From assembly GCA_964589825.1 (NCBI GenBank), contig CAZPUS010000001.1:1-64000 (forward strand): 64,000 bases of DNA, given 5' to 3'. The position numbers and the translations under genes are program-made. Under the pieces are notes generated by a model. That model was given only the letters and a program-made list of their open reading frames with translations, ran no database searches and had not been told where the DNA came from. Below are positions 54,344-63,822 of this stretch, one piece after another (position 1 is the first letter of the stretch; each line of letters begins with the position of its first letter). This DNA is from CAZPUS01 sp964589825. GTDB lineage: Bacteria > Fibrobacterota > Chitinivibrionia > Chitinivibrionales > WJKA01.

Positions 54344-55092
54344 ATGTTGTGGTTATCACCGAAGAAGATGTTTTCTATGTGTATGTGTTTTTCAGGCACT
54401 TTTTCGCACGTGCACAACACCAGGATGCCTGGCGAATTACCGGTATAACCATTCTGCCGCCGTTCAATAAAAAATCACCGCGTGCGCTTGCGCGTCAGAT
54501 GTGGTCGTTTTTCGGACCATTTCATTTTTTCAGGGTAGGCTTTCTCTATGCACTCAAAAAAGTGCGGGGGAAAACGATCCTGAACCTCGCACACCAATAC
54601 GGTATCAGACATCTTGCCACGGAACGTGTTAATGATCCCGGCTATGTCCAAACCATCAAAGATCTCGATACCGATGTAATCGTCTCGATTGCCGCCCCGC
54701 AGCTTTTTAAAAAAGAGATTCTCTCGGCCCCGACGTACGGCTGCATCAATTCCCACTCGTCGCTGCTGCCGGAAAACAAGGGTATGATGCCCGTTTTCTG
54801 GTCCATGTACAAGCGTGATCTTTTCACAGGTGTCACGATCCACTACATGGACGAGGAGTTCGATAACGGAGGAATCATCCGACAGGAAAAAGTACCCGTC
54901 GACAACAATTCACTGCATGCCATGATTATAAAAACCAAACGAATCAGTGCTCGTTTGATGGACGAGACGTTATGCGCATTCTCCGCAGGCGAGACCTCCG
55001 GTAACCCCATGAGCGGCAGCGGCTCGTATCAGAGTTTTCCTTCTGCAGAAGATGTCCGGATATTTAAAAACCGGGGTAACCGGCTTTTTTAA
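54340..55092 (+). CDS. Formyltransferase-family protein
   Basis: A 250-residue Fmt/ArnA-like formyltransferase. The catalytic Asn-His-Asp set is present: INSHSSLLPENKGMMPVFW and then GVTIHYMDEEFDNGGIIRQE. It lacks the C-terminal tRNA-binding domain of Fmt, so an amino-sugar (nucleotide-linked) substrate is more likely than Met-tRNA. Its ATGA overlap with the glycosyltransferase makes coupling likely. Amino-sugar formylation is known in O-antigens and other glycans; here it fits an operon for a modified surface polysaccharide. Confidence 0.88.
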   Translation: MNVVVITEEDVFYVYVFFRHFFARAQHQDAWRITGITILPPFNKKSPRALARQMWSFFGPFHFFRVGFLYALKKVRGKTILNLAHQYGIRHLATERVNDPGYVQTIKDLDTDVIVSIAAPQLFKKEILSAPTYGCINSHSSLLPENKGMMPVFWSMYKRDLFTGVTIHYMDEEFDNGGIIRQEKVPVDNNSLHAMIIKTKRISARLMDETLCAFSAGETSGNPMSGSGSYQSFPSAEDVRIFKNRGNRLF

Positions 55093-55197
55093 TGCCGGAG
55101 AGATGCAAACACATTCAGCCTTATTCATAACAAAACGTGTGGCATCCTGTATGTATTTTAGTAATGTTTGCAATAAATGTCGCCGGACACACAAGTA

Positions 55198-56037
55198 ATG
55201 ATAAATGCCCTCTCTATAGATGTAGAAGACTGGTTTTGCGCCCACAACCTCTCTGCCGCGCTTCCGTACGAAAAATGGAACACTATCCGTCTGCGCGTGC
55301 CTCATAACCTCGACCGTATGCTCGCATTATTGCAGAGTTTTGATGTCAAAGCCACCTTTTTTATCCTCGGCTGGATTGCACAGCAAAGCCCGGATTTAGT
55401 CAAACGCATCCATGCAGGGGGACATGAAGTCGCAACGCACGGCTACGCCCATCTTTTTGTCAACAGGCTCACACAACAGGAATTTGCCAGAGATCTTGAG
55501 AAATCACTCGCCGTGCTGTATAAGGCCTGTCCCGACGCCCAAGTTAAAGGTTTCAGGGCACCTTCGTTCTCTATCGACCCCAACGACATGTGGGTATTCG
55601 ATACACTCGCGGAGTTCGGACTCCATTACGACACCTCGTTCTTTCCTCTGTCGATACATCCGACGTATTCAAACCCCGACATACCCCTTGACATTTACAC
55701 TACAGCTCACGGGATCGTCGAATTCCCCATGAGTTGCTTCAAATTCTGTGGCCTCAATGTCCCATGCGCCGGCGGGGGCTATTTCAGGCTGCTGCCCTAC
55801 TGGTATACCGCCTACGGGATACGCCGGTGCAATGCGCAAAACCGGCCCGGTATTTTCTATACTCATCCATGGGAAATAGATCCAAAGATTCCGCGGCTCA
55901 AACATGTACCGTTCTTTAAACAACTGCGCCACTACACAAATCTGCATAAAACCGAAACGCGTCTGAAGAGACTGCTGGCCGATTTTTCTTTCGATACGGT
56001 CCATAATGTGCTGGCTCGTTACGGATACATCGGGTAA
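55198..56037 (+). CDS. Polysaccharide deacetylase, DUF3473/exosortase-associated type
   Basis: A 279-residue NodB-fold deacetylase. Motifs: ALSIDVEDWFCAHN with the first Asp, HEVATHGYAHLF with the two metal His, FRAPSFSID, and FYTHPWEIDPKIP at the end, which is the DUF3473 hallmark. In other bacteria this group is tied to the EpsH/XrtA exosortase EPS clusters, but no exosortase gene lies in this window. The start at 55198 (MINALSIDVEDWF) is preferred on homology; an in-frame Met at 55177 is possible. Neither has a visible ribosome binding site. The gene is last in the operon from 51664, with a 105-bp gap to the formyltransferase. Confidence 0.87.
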   Translation: MINALSIDVEDWFCAHNLSAALPYEKWNTIRLRVPHNLDRMLALLQSFDVKATFFILGWIAQQSPDLVKRIHAGGHEVATHGYAHLFVNRLTQQEFARDLEKSLAVLYKACPDAQVKGFRAPSFSIDPNDMWVFDTLAEFGLHYDTSFFPLSIHPTYSNPDIPLDIYTTAHGIVEFPMSCFKFCGLNVPCAGGGYFRLLPYWYTAYGIRRCNAQNRPGIFYTHPWEIDPKIPRLKHVPFFKQLRHYTNLHKTETRLKRLLADFSFDTVHNVLARYGYIG

Positions 56038-56091
56038 TTAGAATCTCTCTCCAGCCGAAACCACACTCACCGGGAATCTGTTGCATTTGTA

Positions 56092-56120
56092 TTGACATCG
56101 AACGTATATTTATGTATAAT
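56092..56120 (+). promoter_or_regulatory. Consensus sigma-70 promoter
   Basis: TTGACA (56092-56097), then exactly 17 bases, then TATAAT (56115-56120). Both hexamers are perfect. The predicted start is near 56127, giving a leader of about 145 nt to the gene at 56272. Confidence 0.8.
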
Positions 56121-56133
56121 ATAGAATGAACTA

Positions 56134-56241
56134 TGCATAAAATGCACACATCAGAGGTTCCAATCAGTAATGCTTCTGATGGTAAAACACAGTAGTATAT
56201 GCATCCTGGCTGCTAATGGCTATGGTGATAAATAGCATTAG
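56134..56241 (+). promoter_or_regulatory. Structured 5' leader with three hairpins
   Basis: TGCAT/ATGCA around AAA (56134-56146), CATCAGA/TCTGATG (56149-56181), and CTAATG-g-CTAT/ATAG-CATTAG (56213-56241, 10 pairs with one bulged G around an 8-base loop). ATGCAT recurs at 56199-56204 and could pair with the first hairpin instead. A T-run (TTTTTT) at 56251-56256 and AAAGGA follow before the ATG. This is a candidate cis-regulatory RNA; I match it to no known riboswitch class. Confidence 0.5.
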
Positions 56242-56271
56242 GTTGGATACTTTTTTAAAGGACTGTATTGT

Positions 56272-56934
56272 ATGAAGTCAACTCTTCGCATTACCCGTGG
56301 GCTGTACGTATGTCTACTCCTGCTCTGTATCGTGGTTTACTCTTTCGGCCAGGAGAACCCCATTCAAAACGCGACTCTGGAAGGCATCCAGCTCTCGAGC
56401 AAGGAAACCGGCAAAGAGGACGAAATCAAGGTAACATGCTACTTTATTTTCAAGGACAAACCCTCCAGTTATTTCTATGATTTAAAGTGGCAAACAAAAC
56501 AGCTCGTATTCGAATTCAATGACACCGAAACCGGAGCCTCGCCGATCTCTTCAAAATCAGAGCCGCCTGTCAACGGATTTACCGTGAAACAGAAACGTAT
56601 CGATGTGAACAAGGATATACAGGGACTCAAACCTGAATGGCACGATGTCGTTACCGTGACATTCGACATGGATCACATTCCGCAACTCGATGTAAAAGAA
56701 GAATACAATGTCGTCAGTTTTTCCTATAAATGGACGAATGACCCTGAAAAGGTCGATCAATACGTGCTGCAGAAAAAGAAAAACAGAGTGATTCCTATCA
56801 CGCTCGGTGTTGTCGGCGCTGCGGCACTGGGCGGAGGCGGATATGCTCTTTATTTGTCTCAGCAGCCTACCCCGGAAAACCAGGACGACAAGCCACTCAC
56901 CACGAGCGATCTTCCAGTGCATAAACGCAGGTAA
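56272..56934 (+). CDS. Exported protein of unknown function with C-terminal membrane helix
   Basis: A 220-residue protein. It has a signal peptide (LYVCLLLLCIVVYSFG, cleavage near QEN), then a beta-rich region of about 130 residues with FKDKPSSYFYDLKWQTKQLV, VEFNDTETGASPISSKSE (in part) and TVTFDMDHIPQLDVKEEYNV, loosely like AMIN-type domains. A Gly-rich hydrophobic segment IPITLGVVGAAALGGGGYAL lies near residue 185, then a basic tail ending HKRR. ATG has AAAGGA nine bases upstream. It is a single gene behind a strong promoter with a folded leader, and high expression is expected. I do not recognise a family. Confidence 0.75.
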   Translation: MKSTLRITRGLYVCLLLLCIVVYSFGQENPIQNATLEGIQLSSKETGKEDEIKVTCYFIFKDKPSSYFYDLKWQTKQLVFEFNDTETGASPISSKSEPPVNGFTVKQKRIDVNKDIQGLKPEWHDVVTVTFDMDHIPQLDVKEEYNVVSFSYKWTNDPEKVDQYVLQKKKNRVIPITLGVVGAAALGGGGYALYLSQQPTPENQDDKPLTTSDLPVHKRR

Positions 56935-57353
56935 TACGTTTTTGCGCTTTGTGATGTAACGAGATTTTTATTACGGGCACAACTTTTCCCGCGTAAAACC
57001 CGACCGGGAGAGATACACGCATCTTTTCCGCATACATCCGGCTATTCTCCCATTCACGAAGGGGAAAAATCTATTTTATTCCTACGATTCGGAGAATAAC
57101 GTACTTTAACCCGAGAGATTGTTTTGATGACAGTTTCGGTAAGACGTGCTGAAATCCCCGGGGACGCACACGCAGGGCGGATGACAGCTTTTTTCGCAAA
57201 CAAAACCGCCCGGTTCGGAAAGCAATTCTGCATATACCGGAAAACCCTAATAAGATGTACATTCCACGCGTAGTATAATTGGAACCGGACAGCCTATTCG
57301 TCCCTGTTTTTTACGTTGTATCCACTCATAATGTCACACAGGTTGTTTTTGCC
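56935..57353. other. Intergenic region before the large TPR gene
   Basis: 419 bp. The ORF of the next gene is open from 57279 but without signal-like sequence. I see the palindrome CCCCGGGG within ATCCCCGGGGACG near 57158 and no clear promoter, terminator or RNA gene. Confidence 0.3.
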
Positions 57354-60300
57354 ATGCGCGTATACATGAATACTTCACTACAAACCATTGTGCTGGGCCT
57401 AAGCATTGTCATGGTGTGTGTTACCACTGTATTCGGCGCCAAGAATCCACAGGAAGTACTCCACCTTGCCGATAATTTTTTTTCCGACACGCTCTACAGT
57501 CTCGCCGCCGAACAATACACCATCTACTTGACTCTCGCTTCCGATGGCTCCAATACGGATAAGGCGGCGCACGCACGATACCGGCTTGCAGAGTCCTCTC
57601 GTCACATGCAGCATTACAAGGATGCGGCCCGTCATTACGAAAAATTTATCGAGCGCTACCCGCGAAACGACCGTATCATAGATGCAATGTACTACGCCGG
57701 ACTCAGCCATCAGCAGGCACAAAACTATAAAGAAGCGACCAGCTGGTTTTCCCTGGTCTGGGACCGATATGTAGGAAGCATTACCGCAAAGAATGCCCTT
57801 TTTCGGGCGGCCGTATGCGCCCAGAACGCACATGAGCCCAAACGTGCGATTCAGCTCTATGACACATTTCTTCGCAAATTTCCCGAAGACGACGATGCAA
57901 AACAGAGTGCGCTCTCACTTATAAAACTGCTTATGAGTCACCGCGACCATGCAAAAGCCACCCAGGTGATGGAAAAAGCGATGAAACTCGACGATTCGGA
58001 CCGATACTATCGTACCCGTCTGTTTTATCTTAAAGCATCGCTTGCACACCGGATGCAGAGCCGTGATACTGCGCTCACTTTCTTCTCGCGTATGCGGAGC
58101 ACGGGTGTGTACGATTTCCCGGAACGCGATACCGCATATCGCGGGTATATCTCCCTTCTTGCCGATGCGGGTAACTACGACACCAGCCTGGAGTTATTCG
58201 CACTTCTTGACAGCATATATCGCGTCAAAGAAAAACCGGCCGAATCCTCTTTTCTTATTGCATGGGCGACCCATGCCCGCAAGGCGGATGACTGGTCCCA
58301 CGCCCTCTCGGTATACCAGCGCCTGCTGAGAGAATACCCCCATTACGACGAAAAGGTGCGTGTCTATTACCATATTGCCCAGTGCCAGGCCGCACTGGGA
58401 CAATTCGCCCGGTCTATAGAAACATTGCGCAAAATCGGTGACACCAAATCTGCGGGTGATTTTCGTGCAAAAGCATTGCGCAAAATCGGGGACATGTACA
58501 TGGAAGAGACGCTCTACTTCAATGCGATCACGGTATATCAGCGCTATCTCGACCTCGACGACGCGAAGGATAAGGATGAAGTGATGTATCAGATCGGTGA
58601 AATTTATCAGTCCCAGCAGCGATATGCGGCAGCGATCAGGGAATACGAGCGTCTGATTCGTGAATATCCCGGCAGCAGGCTCCTCTACCGGTCCATGTTC
58701 TCGGCCGCCCGGTGTTACGAACATACCGATAACATTACCGCGGCTATTTCTCATTATCAGTATCTTATCGACCGGGGCGTCTCGTCGGAGCTAACTGCGG
58801 AAGCAAAGGAGAGGCTGCGCTATTTAAAAGAATTTACCCATGTGGCGCCCGACAGTGCGCTCAATGCAGTGTGCAATCTGCTTGTCTCCCCAGAGGGGAC
58901 ATCACCGAAATCATCCGCCTATCTGCGCAGAATGGCCGACATTTACGCGACGCACCTCAACCGCTATGAAAAAGCGGCCGCGCTTTATTCCTCGATTTTA
59001 GAGTTGGATGTTCACGACACAATTGACGCACACATCTACTATCAGCTCGGCAATGCTTATGAAAAACTTTTTCGTAAGGCATCGTTCGAGTCGGACACCA
59101 CAGATGCACGAAAAAGAAAACAGCAGGCTCTCGAAGCATACTCCAGAGTAACTGGTACCTACGGGGCGAGCGACTTCGCCGATGATGCGGCTTTCCGCCA
59201 TCTCATGCTGTCCGAATCGGGTATCGGTGCATTCGACGCCTTTGTCTCATCATATCCGCAGAGCCCTTATGCGCCCACTGTCCTGTTCAGAACCGCACGT
59301 TACTACGAAGACAAGGCGCAACACCAGGGTGATTCGTTCAGGAAAAAGGCACTGCAGGCCTATACTTCAATCATCGACGACTTTCCTGCGATCGACAGCA
59401 TCGATGCAGCCTTCTGCGGGATGGCCCGCAATTATCTCGAACTCGGGAAAAACGACTCCGCCCACATTGCAATGGCCCGTCTCGCCGATACCTTTCCGCA
59501 ACGTTCCGAGACTGCACAGGCGGTATATCTTCGTGGAGTTATCGCCAGCAGAAAAAACAATGCGCAGGAGAGTATATCCCTGTTTAAGAAAGTGCTTTAC
59601 ACCTTCCCTTCTTCCGCATGGGCACGAAAAGCACGATACCGTATCGCACGCGTGCAGTATGCATCCGGAAAGATATACGAAGCACTCGCCAATTATCGAA
59701 TTTATGTCAACGACTATCCTGACGCCCCGCATAAATACATTGCCCAGCTCGGTGTGGCACGCTGTCTTGCAAAACTCGGGAATACACTGGAGACGATCAC
59801 CATTCTGCAGACGCTTCTCTCACATAATCCGCCCCAATCATTAAAGGCGGAAATACATTTCATGTATGCCCGGGCAGCGCTGCAGCGCAAAGACACCACC
59901 ACCGCACTCGAGCATTTTAACAATGTCACACAAAACACCTCCGAATGGCCGCTCGATCATCGCTCTCTTGCCGAAATGGCCGAGTTTCACTTTGAGGCGA
60001 AAATTTACGAAAGGGCAGGACACCTTTACCGGCTTCTGCTGGAAAACGCTTCGGCTGCCAGTGACAGTATACAGGCTTACAAGGGCTACGTCGCCTCGTT
60101 ATTTATGGAAGGTGCACACAGCCGGGCCCATTCAAATATGCGGGATTTCAAGTCTCGCTTCGGGGGCAACAGCCCGGAATATGCCCACCTGGTTTTTCAT
60201 GAAGGGATGTACTTTCTCAACGCGAACGACTACGGCAAAGCACAAAAACGGTTCCATTATATCCTGAAAAAACACGAATCATCGGATATCGCGGATGATG

Positions 60301-61034
60301 CGGCGTACCACCGTGCGTTGTGCGAGTACTATGATGATAACAAGGATAAAGCACTTTCGCTGTTCCGGGAAGCGATAGAAAAGTATCCCCGCAGCAGTTT
60401 TCTTGCGCGAAATCATTTTAAAATAGGTATGATTTATCATTATAAAGAAAAGTATGTACAGGCAATAGATGCATTCAACAACGTGGTCAAGGACTCCACC
60501 GCCGCTGCGTCGGTTCGTTTTCGGGCGGCGCACAATGCCGCGGTCGATTATCAGCGGTTGTCGAGCTGGCACAAAGCGGCGGAAATGTACAAAGTGATCG
60601 CCCGGGAATTCCCGAATACGCTTCCCGCATGGGAGATCCATACGAAAATCGGCTTCTGCCTGTATCAGGCAAATGCATTCGCCGACGCGCTTCCCTGGTT
60701 TGAAAAAGCAAAGGAAGGGGTCAAAAAGGAAAACATGCCCGAGGTGCTGTACTGGAGCGCGCTATGTCACCAGAAACTCGGCAACAATGAACAGGCACTA
60801 TCCATTTTTCTTAAAATACCCTATATGTATTCCGGAAGTGGTAAATGGGCGCTCACATCGGAATTCAAGGCCGCGCAGATCTACGAACGCATGGGAGATC
60901 ATCAAAAGGCCAGGAAAATGTACAAACGGGTGATCCAGAGTGATGGTGAAAACGGATCGTTCGGTAAAAAAGCGGTCGAACGTGTCCAACAACTCGATGC
61001 AATTATTCGTGATGCTTCCCGTAATCCCCAATAG
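57354..61034 (+). CDS. Very large exported TPR-repeat protein
   Basis: About 1226 residues from the Met at 57354 (another Met four residues later). A signal follows (TSLQTIVLGLSIVMVCVTTV, then FGAK). Nearly all the rest is TPR-type helical repeats, about 25-30, with the pattern A..Y.....P......A: for example YKDAARHYEKFIERYPRNDR, AIQLYDTFLRKFPEDDDAKQ, AIREYERLIREYPGSRLLYR and ALSLFREAIEKYPRSSFLAR. The TPR type is like that of BamD/YbgF tol-pal accessory proteins, in which paired helices bind peptides. Location and partners are unknown. The gene begins a cluster with PASTA and TPR lipoprotein genes (95 bp to the next). The start at 57279 is possible but would hide the signal. Confidence 0.8.
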   Translation: MRVYMNTSLQTIVLGLSIVMVCVTTVFGAKNPQEVLHLADNFFSDTLYSLAAEQYTIYLTLASDGSNTDKAAHARYRLAESSRHMQHYKDAARHYEKFIERYPRNDRIIDAMYYAGLSHQQAQNYKEATSWFSLVWDRYVGSITAKNALFRAAVCAQNAHEPKRAIQLYDTFLRKFPEDDDAKQSALSLIKLLMSHRDHAKATQVMEKAMKLDDSDRYYRTRLFYLKASLAHRMQSRDTALTFFSRMRSTGVYDFPERDTAYRGYISLLADAGNYDTSLELFALLDSIYRVKEKPAESSFLIAWATHARKADDWSHALSVYQRLLREYPHYDEKVRVYYHIAQCQAALGQFARSIETLRKIGDTKSAGDFRAKALRKIGDMYMEETLYFNAITVYQRYLDLDDAKDKDEVMYQIGEIYQSQQRYAAAIREYERLIREYPGSRLLYRSMFSAARCYEHTDNITAAISHYQYLIDRGVSSELTAEAKERLRYLKEFTHVAPDSALNAVCNLLVSPEGTSPKSSAYLRRMADIYATHLNRYEKAAALYSSILELDVHDTIDAHIYYQLGNAYEKLFRKASFESDTTDARKRKQQALEAYSRVTGTYGASDFADDAAFRHLMLSESGIGAFDAFVSSYPQSPYAPTVLFRTARYYEDKAQHQGDSFRKKALQAYTSIIDDFPAIDSIDAAFCGMARNYLELGKNDSAHIAMARLADTFPQRSETAQAVYLRGVIASRKNNAQESISLFKKVLYTFPSSAWARKARYRIARVQYASGKIYEALANYRIYVNDYPDAPHKYIAQLGVARCLAKLGNTLETITILQTLLSHNPPQSLKAEIHFMYARAALQRKDTTTALEHFNNVTQNTSEWPLDHRSLAEMAEFHFEAKIYERAGHLYRLLLENASAASDSIQAYKGYVASLFMEGAHSRAHSNMRDFKSRFGGNSPEYAHLVFHEGMYFLNANDYGKAQKRFHYILKKHESSDIADDAAYHRALCEYYDDNKDKALSLFREAIEKYPRSSFLARNHFKIGMIYHYKEKYVQAIDAFNNVVKDSTAAASVRFRAAHNAAVDYQRLSSWHKAAEMYKVIAREFPNTLPAWEIHTKIGFCLYQANAFADALPWFEKAKEGVKKENMPEVLYWSALCHQKLGNNEQALSIFLKIPYMYSGSGKWALTSEFKAAQIYERMGDHQKARKMYKRVIQSDGENGSFGKKAVERVQQLDAIIRDASRNPQ

Positions 61035-61129
61035 CATATACACACCGCAGCGATGTATTTTTCCCCCTGTGTCTGTCGCCGTATCATATTCTTCTATCGC
61101 GTTGAACACCAAGACAAAAGGTATATAGA

Positions 61130-61915
61130 ATGAACGAAGAAAAACGTTATACGCTCTCCGTAAAAGTCAAAAAATTCTGGATGGTCGTAGTTCCCGCCCT
61201 GGTACTTTTATGTATTACAGGAACGATACTCGGAATTCTGGTCGTCGACAGGATAATAATACCGCAGGTTGTAAGTGTGGACCGCGGTATAGTGGAAGTG
61301 CCCGATATTACCGGGATGCCCTGGCGGGAGGCACGGCAGAAGCTTTATAACAAAGGTCTCAGACTCAATGAAACGGCAAAGGAATATAACGACACCGTGG
61401 CCCGGGGTAACGTCATTACTCAGAAGCCGCTGCCGGGTACAAAAATAGACAAATCGAAACGCCGAAGCGTCCGTGTAAAAACAAGCAAGGGATCGGAAAT
61501 AGCCACCATACCCGACATGCGTGATGTCAAAGTACGAATCGCAACACGCAAGCTAAAGGAACAAGGGTTTACAATCGGGGAAACACGAAAGAAATTTTCT
61601 TCCAGAATAGAAAAAGAGAACGTGATAGGAACCGCTCCTGAAGCACACGAGAGTATCTCCAGAGAGGTGCCTCTTACGGTATACGTATCAAAAGGGAAAA
61701 AGCCGACATCAACGACAGTTCCCAACGTGGTAGGAGAAATTCTTTCTCAGGCAAAAGAGACCATAAAGGAGAACGAGCTTAGCGTCGGGTCGATTACTAC
61801 CCGTAAGGGCTCTTCCTCGAAACCGGGAATGGTAATATCCCAGTCCATAGCGCCGGGAACCAAAGTGCCTTTTCAAAGCAGCGTCAACCTTACTGTCTCT
61901 GCCGGTGCACAGTGA
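61130..61915 (+). CDS. Membrane-anchored PASTA-domain protein (no kinase)
   Basis: A 261-residue protein: a short cytoplasmic basic start, one transmembrane helix (FWMVVVPALVLLCITGTILG) and three PASTA domains (VEVPDITGMPWREARQKLYN; IATIPDMRDVKVRIATRKLK; TTVPNVVGEILSQAKETIKE). PASTA domains usually bind peptidoglycan stem peptides and are attached to Ser/Thr kinases or PBPs. Here the kinase is missing, so it may be a cell-wall sensor or binder acting with a separate partner. Its ATG follows AAAGGTATATAGA (AAGG about nine bases upstream). It lies between two TPR genes in one direction. Confidence 0.9.
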   Translation: MNEEKRYTLSVKVKKFWMVVVPALVLLCITGTILGILVVDRIIIPQVVSVDRGIVEVPDITGMPWREARQKLYNKGLRLNETAKEYNDTVARGNVITQKPLPGTKIDKSKRRSVRVKTSKGSEIATIPDMRDVKVRIATRKLKEQGFTIGETRKKFSSRIEKENVIGTAPEAHESISREVPLTVYVSKGKKPTSTTVPNVVGEILSQAKETIKENELSVGSITTRKGSSSKPGMVISQSIAPGTKVPFQSSVNLTVSAGAQ

Positions 61916-62066
61916 TCTGCCGTGCATGGTCGACGACAACAAATACGATACATGCACAGTTTCCGGAACGCGCGGTACGATATCGCTTCCATGCATCCTG
62001 CGTAGTGCCTGTCATTGATAATAATGTCCGGATCATTGCAACCGGAACAATAAAAAGAGATACAGT

Positions 62067-63818
62067 ATGATTGTTCGATCGATACATTTTATCCTGCTCG
62101 GGATGCTTCATATTTCGGTGCTGATCCTCTTGGGATGTGCCGCTTCATCGCATGATTTTCCACGCGTTCGGTCGCCAGAGACCGTGGCGGACAATCCGTC
62201 CGAAATTGCCAGACTTCGTGCACAGCAGTGGTTCGTGAAGGCACGGGACTACGATCGGCGGGGCCTGGAAAAACTCGCCCTGCAGTTTTACCACAAAGCG
62301 TATCTTCTTGACTCCACCTCCTCAGCACTTCGGTCCATACTGCTGAATAAATACATGCAGCTGCAACGCTACCAGTCCGCGTTACTTCTGGTTAAAAGCA
62401 TGCAGCGCTCGGGCGAACTTTCTGACAGCACGAGGCGAATCCTTTCCAGAATTTATCTCAAACTCGGTGAGGCCGAACGTGCGCTGGAAACACTCGAATC
62501 CGTGTCTGAATTACGTGACAGAGATCTTGCCACACTTATACTCATACACCGGTATCGGGGCAATCCCGGAAACGCATTGCGCTACCAGCGCAAGTATACA
62601 AAACGCCATATCGATGAACTCGAACCTAATATCGCACTTGGAACACTTCTGAGAAATAATGAACACTACGATGAAGCCGAGAGTCTGTTCGTTTCCCTTG
62701 CAAAACGGTTTGGAAAAAATGCCCGCATTCTGACGAACCTTGGCACAACAAAGCTTGCGCAGGGAGACAGCAGTGCGGCGCTCGATTTTTTTAACACCGC
62801 ATTGCTAATCGATTCGACCTGGGAAGAAGCGCTCGAAAAAGCCGCACTACTATACGCGCAGCAGCAACGATACGAGAAGGCCGTTTCTTTGTACGAGAGG
62901 CTTTATCAAATTGATTCGAGCGACACCTGGGTAATAAAATCGCTCTCTTTAATGTATTACTATCAGCAACAATACGAGAAAGCGGCCGGCCTTCTTGAAC
63001 GCAATATCAGCGATAATTATACAGATCCCGGCTTCCATTACTATCTCGGGCTCATGTATCGACGCCTGGAGGATTTTGATCCTGCCCTTCTGGAAATCAA
63101 AAAAACCCTCTCCTTTGATTCCACCTATGTGCCAGCGTGGCTTCAGCTTATTGATTTGCTTATGGAAATCGAATCCGATACCGTCGCCCGTGAATACGCG
63201 ATTCGATTCACTCGTTCGTGTGAAGACCGAATCGAGCCCTGGATAACACTTGGCAAGGTATACTCGTCGATGCAGCAGTACGACAGCGCCCAGGCCGCCC
63301 TGAACACCGCACTTACCATAGACAGCAGTAATGAGGATGTCTGGTTTGAAATCGGGAGTGTATACGAACAGGGTGGCGATATCGACAGCGCTGCGTATGC
63401 ATTCGGGCGCGCCCTGGATATCGACAGCCAGTTTGCCGTTGCCGCCAACTATCTGGGCTATATGTGGGCCGAAAACGATATGCATCTTGACAGTGCGGCG
63501 TCAATTCTGCAACTCGCACTCGCACAGGAGCCCGAAAACGCCGCCTTTCTCGACTCTTACGCATGGATACTTTACAAACAGCAGAACCGGGATGCTGCCC
63601 TCGAATATATCGAAAAAGCAATTATGCATCTTGAGAAGGACAGGAGCGCCCCGGTTATCTGGCATCACTACGGCGACATACTCGTCAGCAACAATGCACC
63701 AGAACAGGCACTGGAGGCGTATCGTAAAAGCATAGAGCTGGGCTCGACGCAGAAAACGCGAATACAGGAAAAAATCGATTCTCTTCTTGAAAACCAATCG
63801 AAATCCGCTTCAGAGTGA
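62067..63818 (+). CDS. TPR-repeat outer-membrane-type lipoprotein
   Basis: A 583-residue lipoprotein with lipobox LLGCA near residue 24 (HISVLILLGCAASSHDF), followed by about 14 TPR units such as ALQFYHKAYLLDSTSSALRS, ARILTNLGTTKLAQGDSSAA and AVSLYERLYQIDSSDTWVIK. There is no transmembrane helix after the signal, so it is a peripheral lipoprotein. It is separated from the PASTA gene by 151 bp and from the next lipoprotein gene by four bp. A role in envelope assembly is likely by type; no specific partner can be named. Confidence 0.85.
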   Translation: MIVRSIHFILLGMLHISVLILLGCAASSHDFPRVRSPETVADNPSEIARLRAQQWFVKARDYDRRGLEKLALQFYHKAYLLDSTSSALRSILLNKYMQLQRYQSALLLVKSMQRSGELSDSTRRILSRIYLKLGEAERALETLESVSELRDRDLATLILIHRYRGNPGNALRYQRKYTKRHIDELEPNIALGTLLRNNEHYDEAESLFVSLAKRFGKNARILTNLGTTKLAQGDSSAALDFFNTALLIDSTWEEALEKAALLYAQQQRYEKAVSLYERLYQIDSSDTWVIKSLSLMYYYQQQYEKAAGLLERNISDNYTDPGFHYYLGLMYRRLEDFDPALLEIKKTLSFDSTYVPAWLQLIDLLMEIESDTVAREYAIRFTRSCEDRIEPWITLGKVYSSMQQYDSAQAALNTALTIDSSNEDVWFEIGSVYEQGGDIDSAAYAFGRALDIDSQFAVAANYLGYMWAENDMHLDSAASILQLALAQEPENAAFLDSYAWILYKQQNRDAALEYIEKAIMHLEKDRSAPVIWHHYGDILVSNNAPEQALEAYRKSIELGSTQKTRIQEKIDSLLENQSKSASE

Positions 63819-63822
63819 CCAT

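Noticed and set aside
56134..56271. Cyclic-di-GMP (GEMM) or other known riboswitch
   Set aside because: The conserved bases of GEMM and other common classes were not found; kept only as an unassigned structured leader.
57279..57353. Longer N-terminus of the giant TPR protein
   Set aside because: Adds a non-signal extension ahead of a clear signal peptide at 57354.
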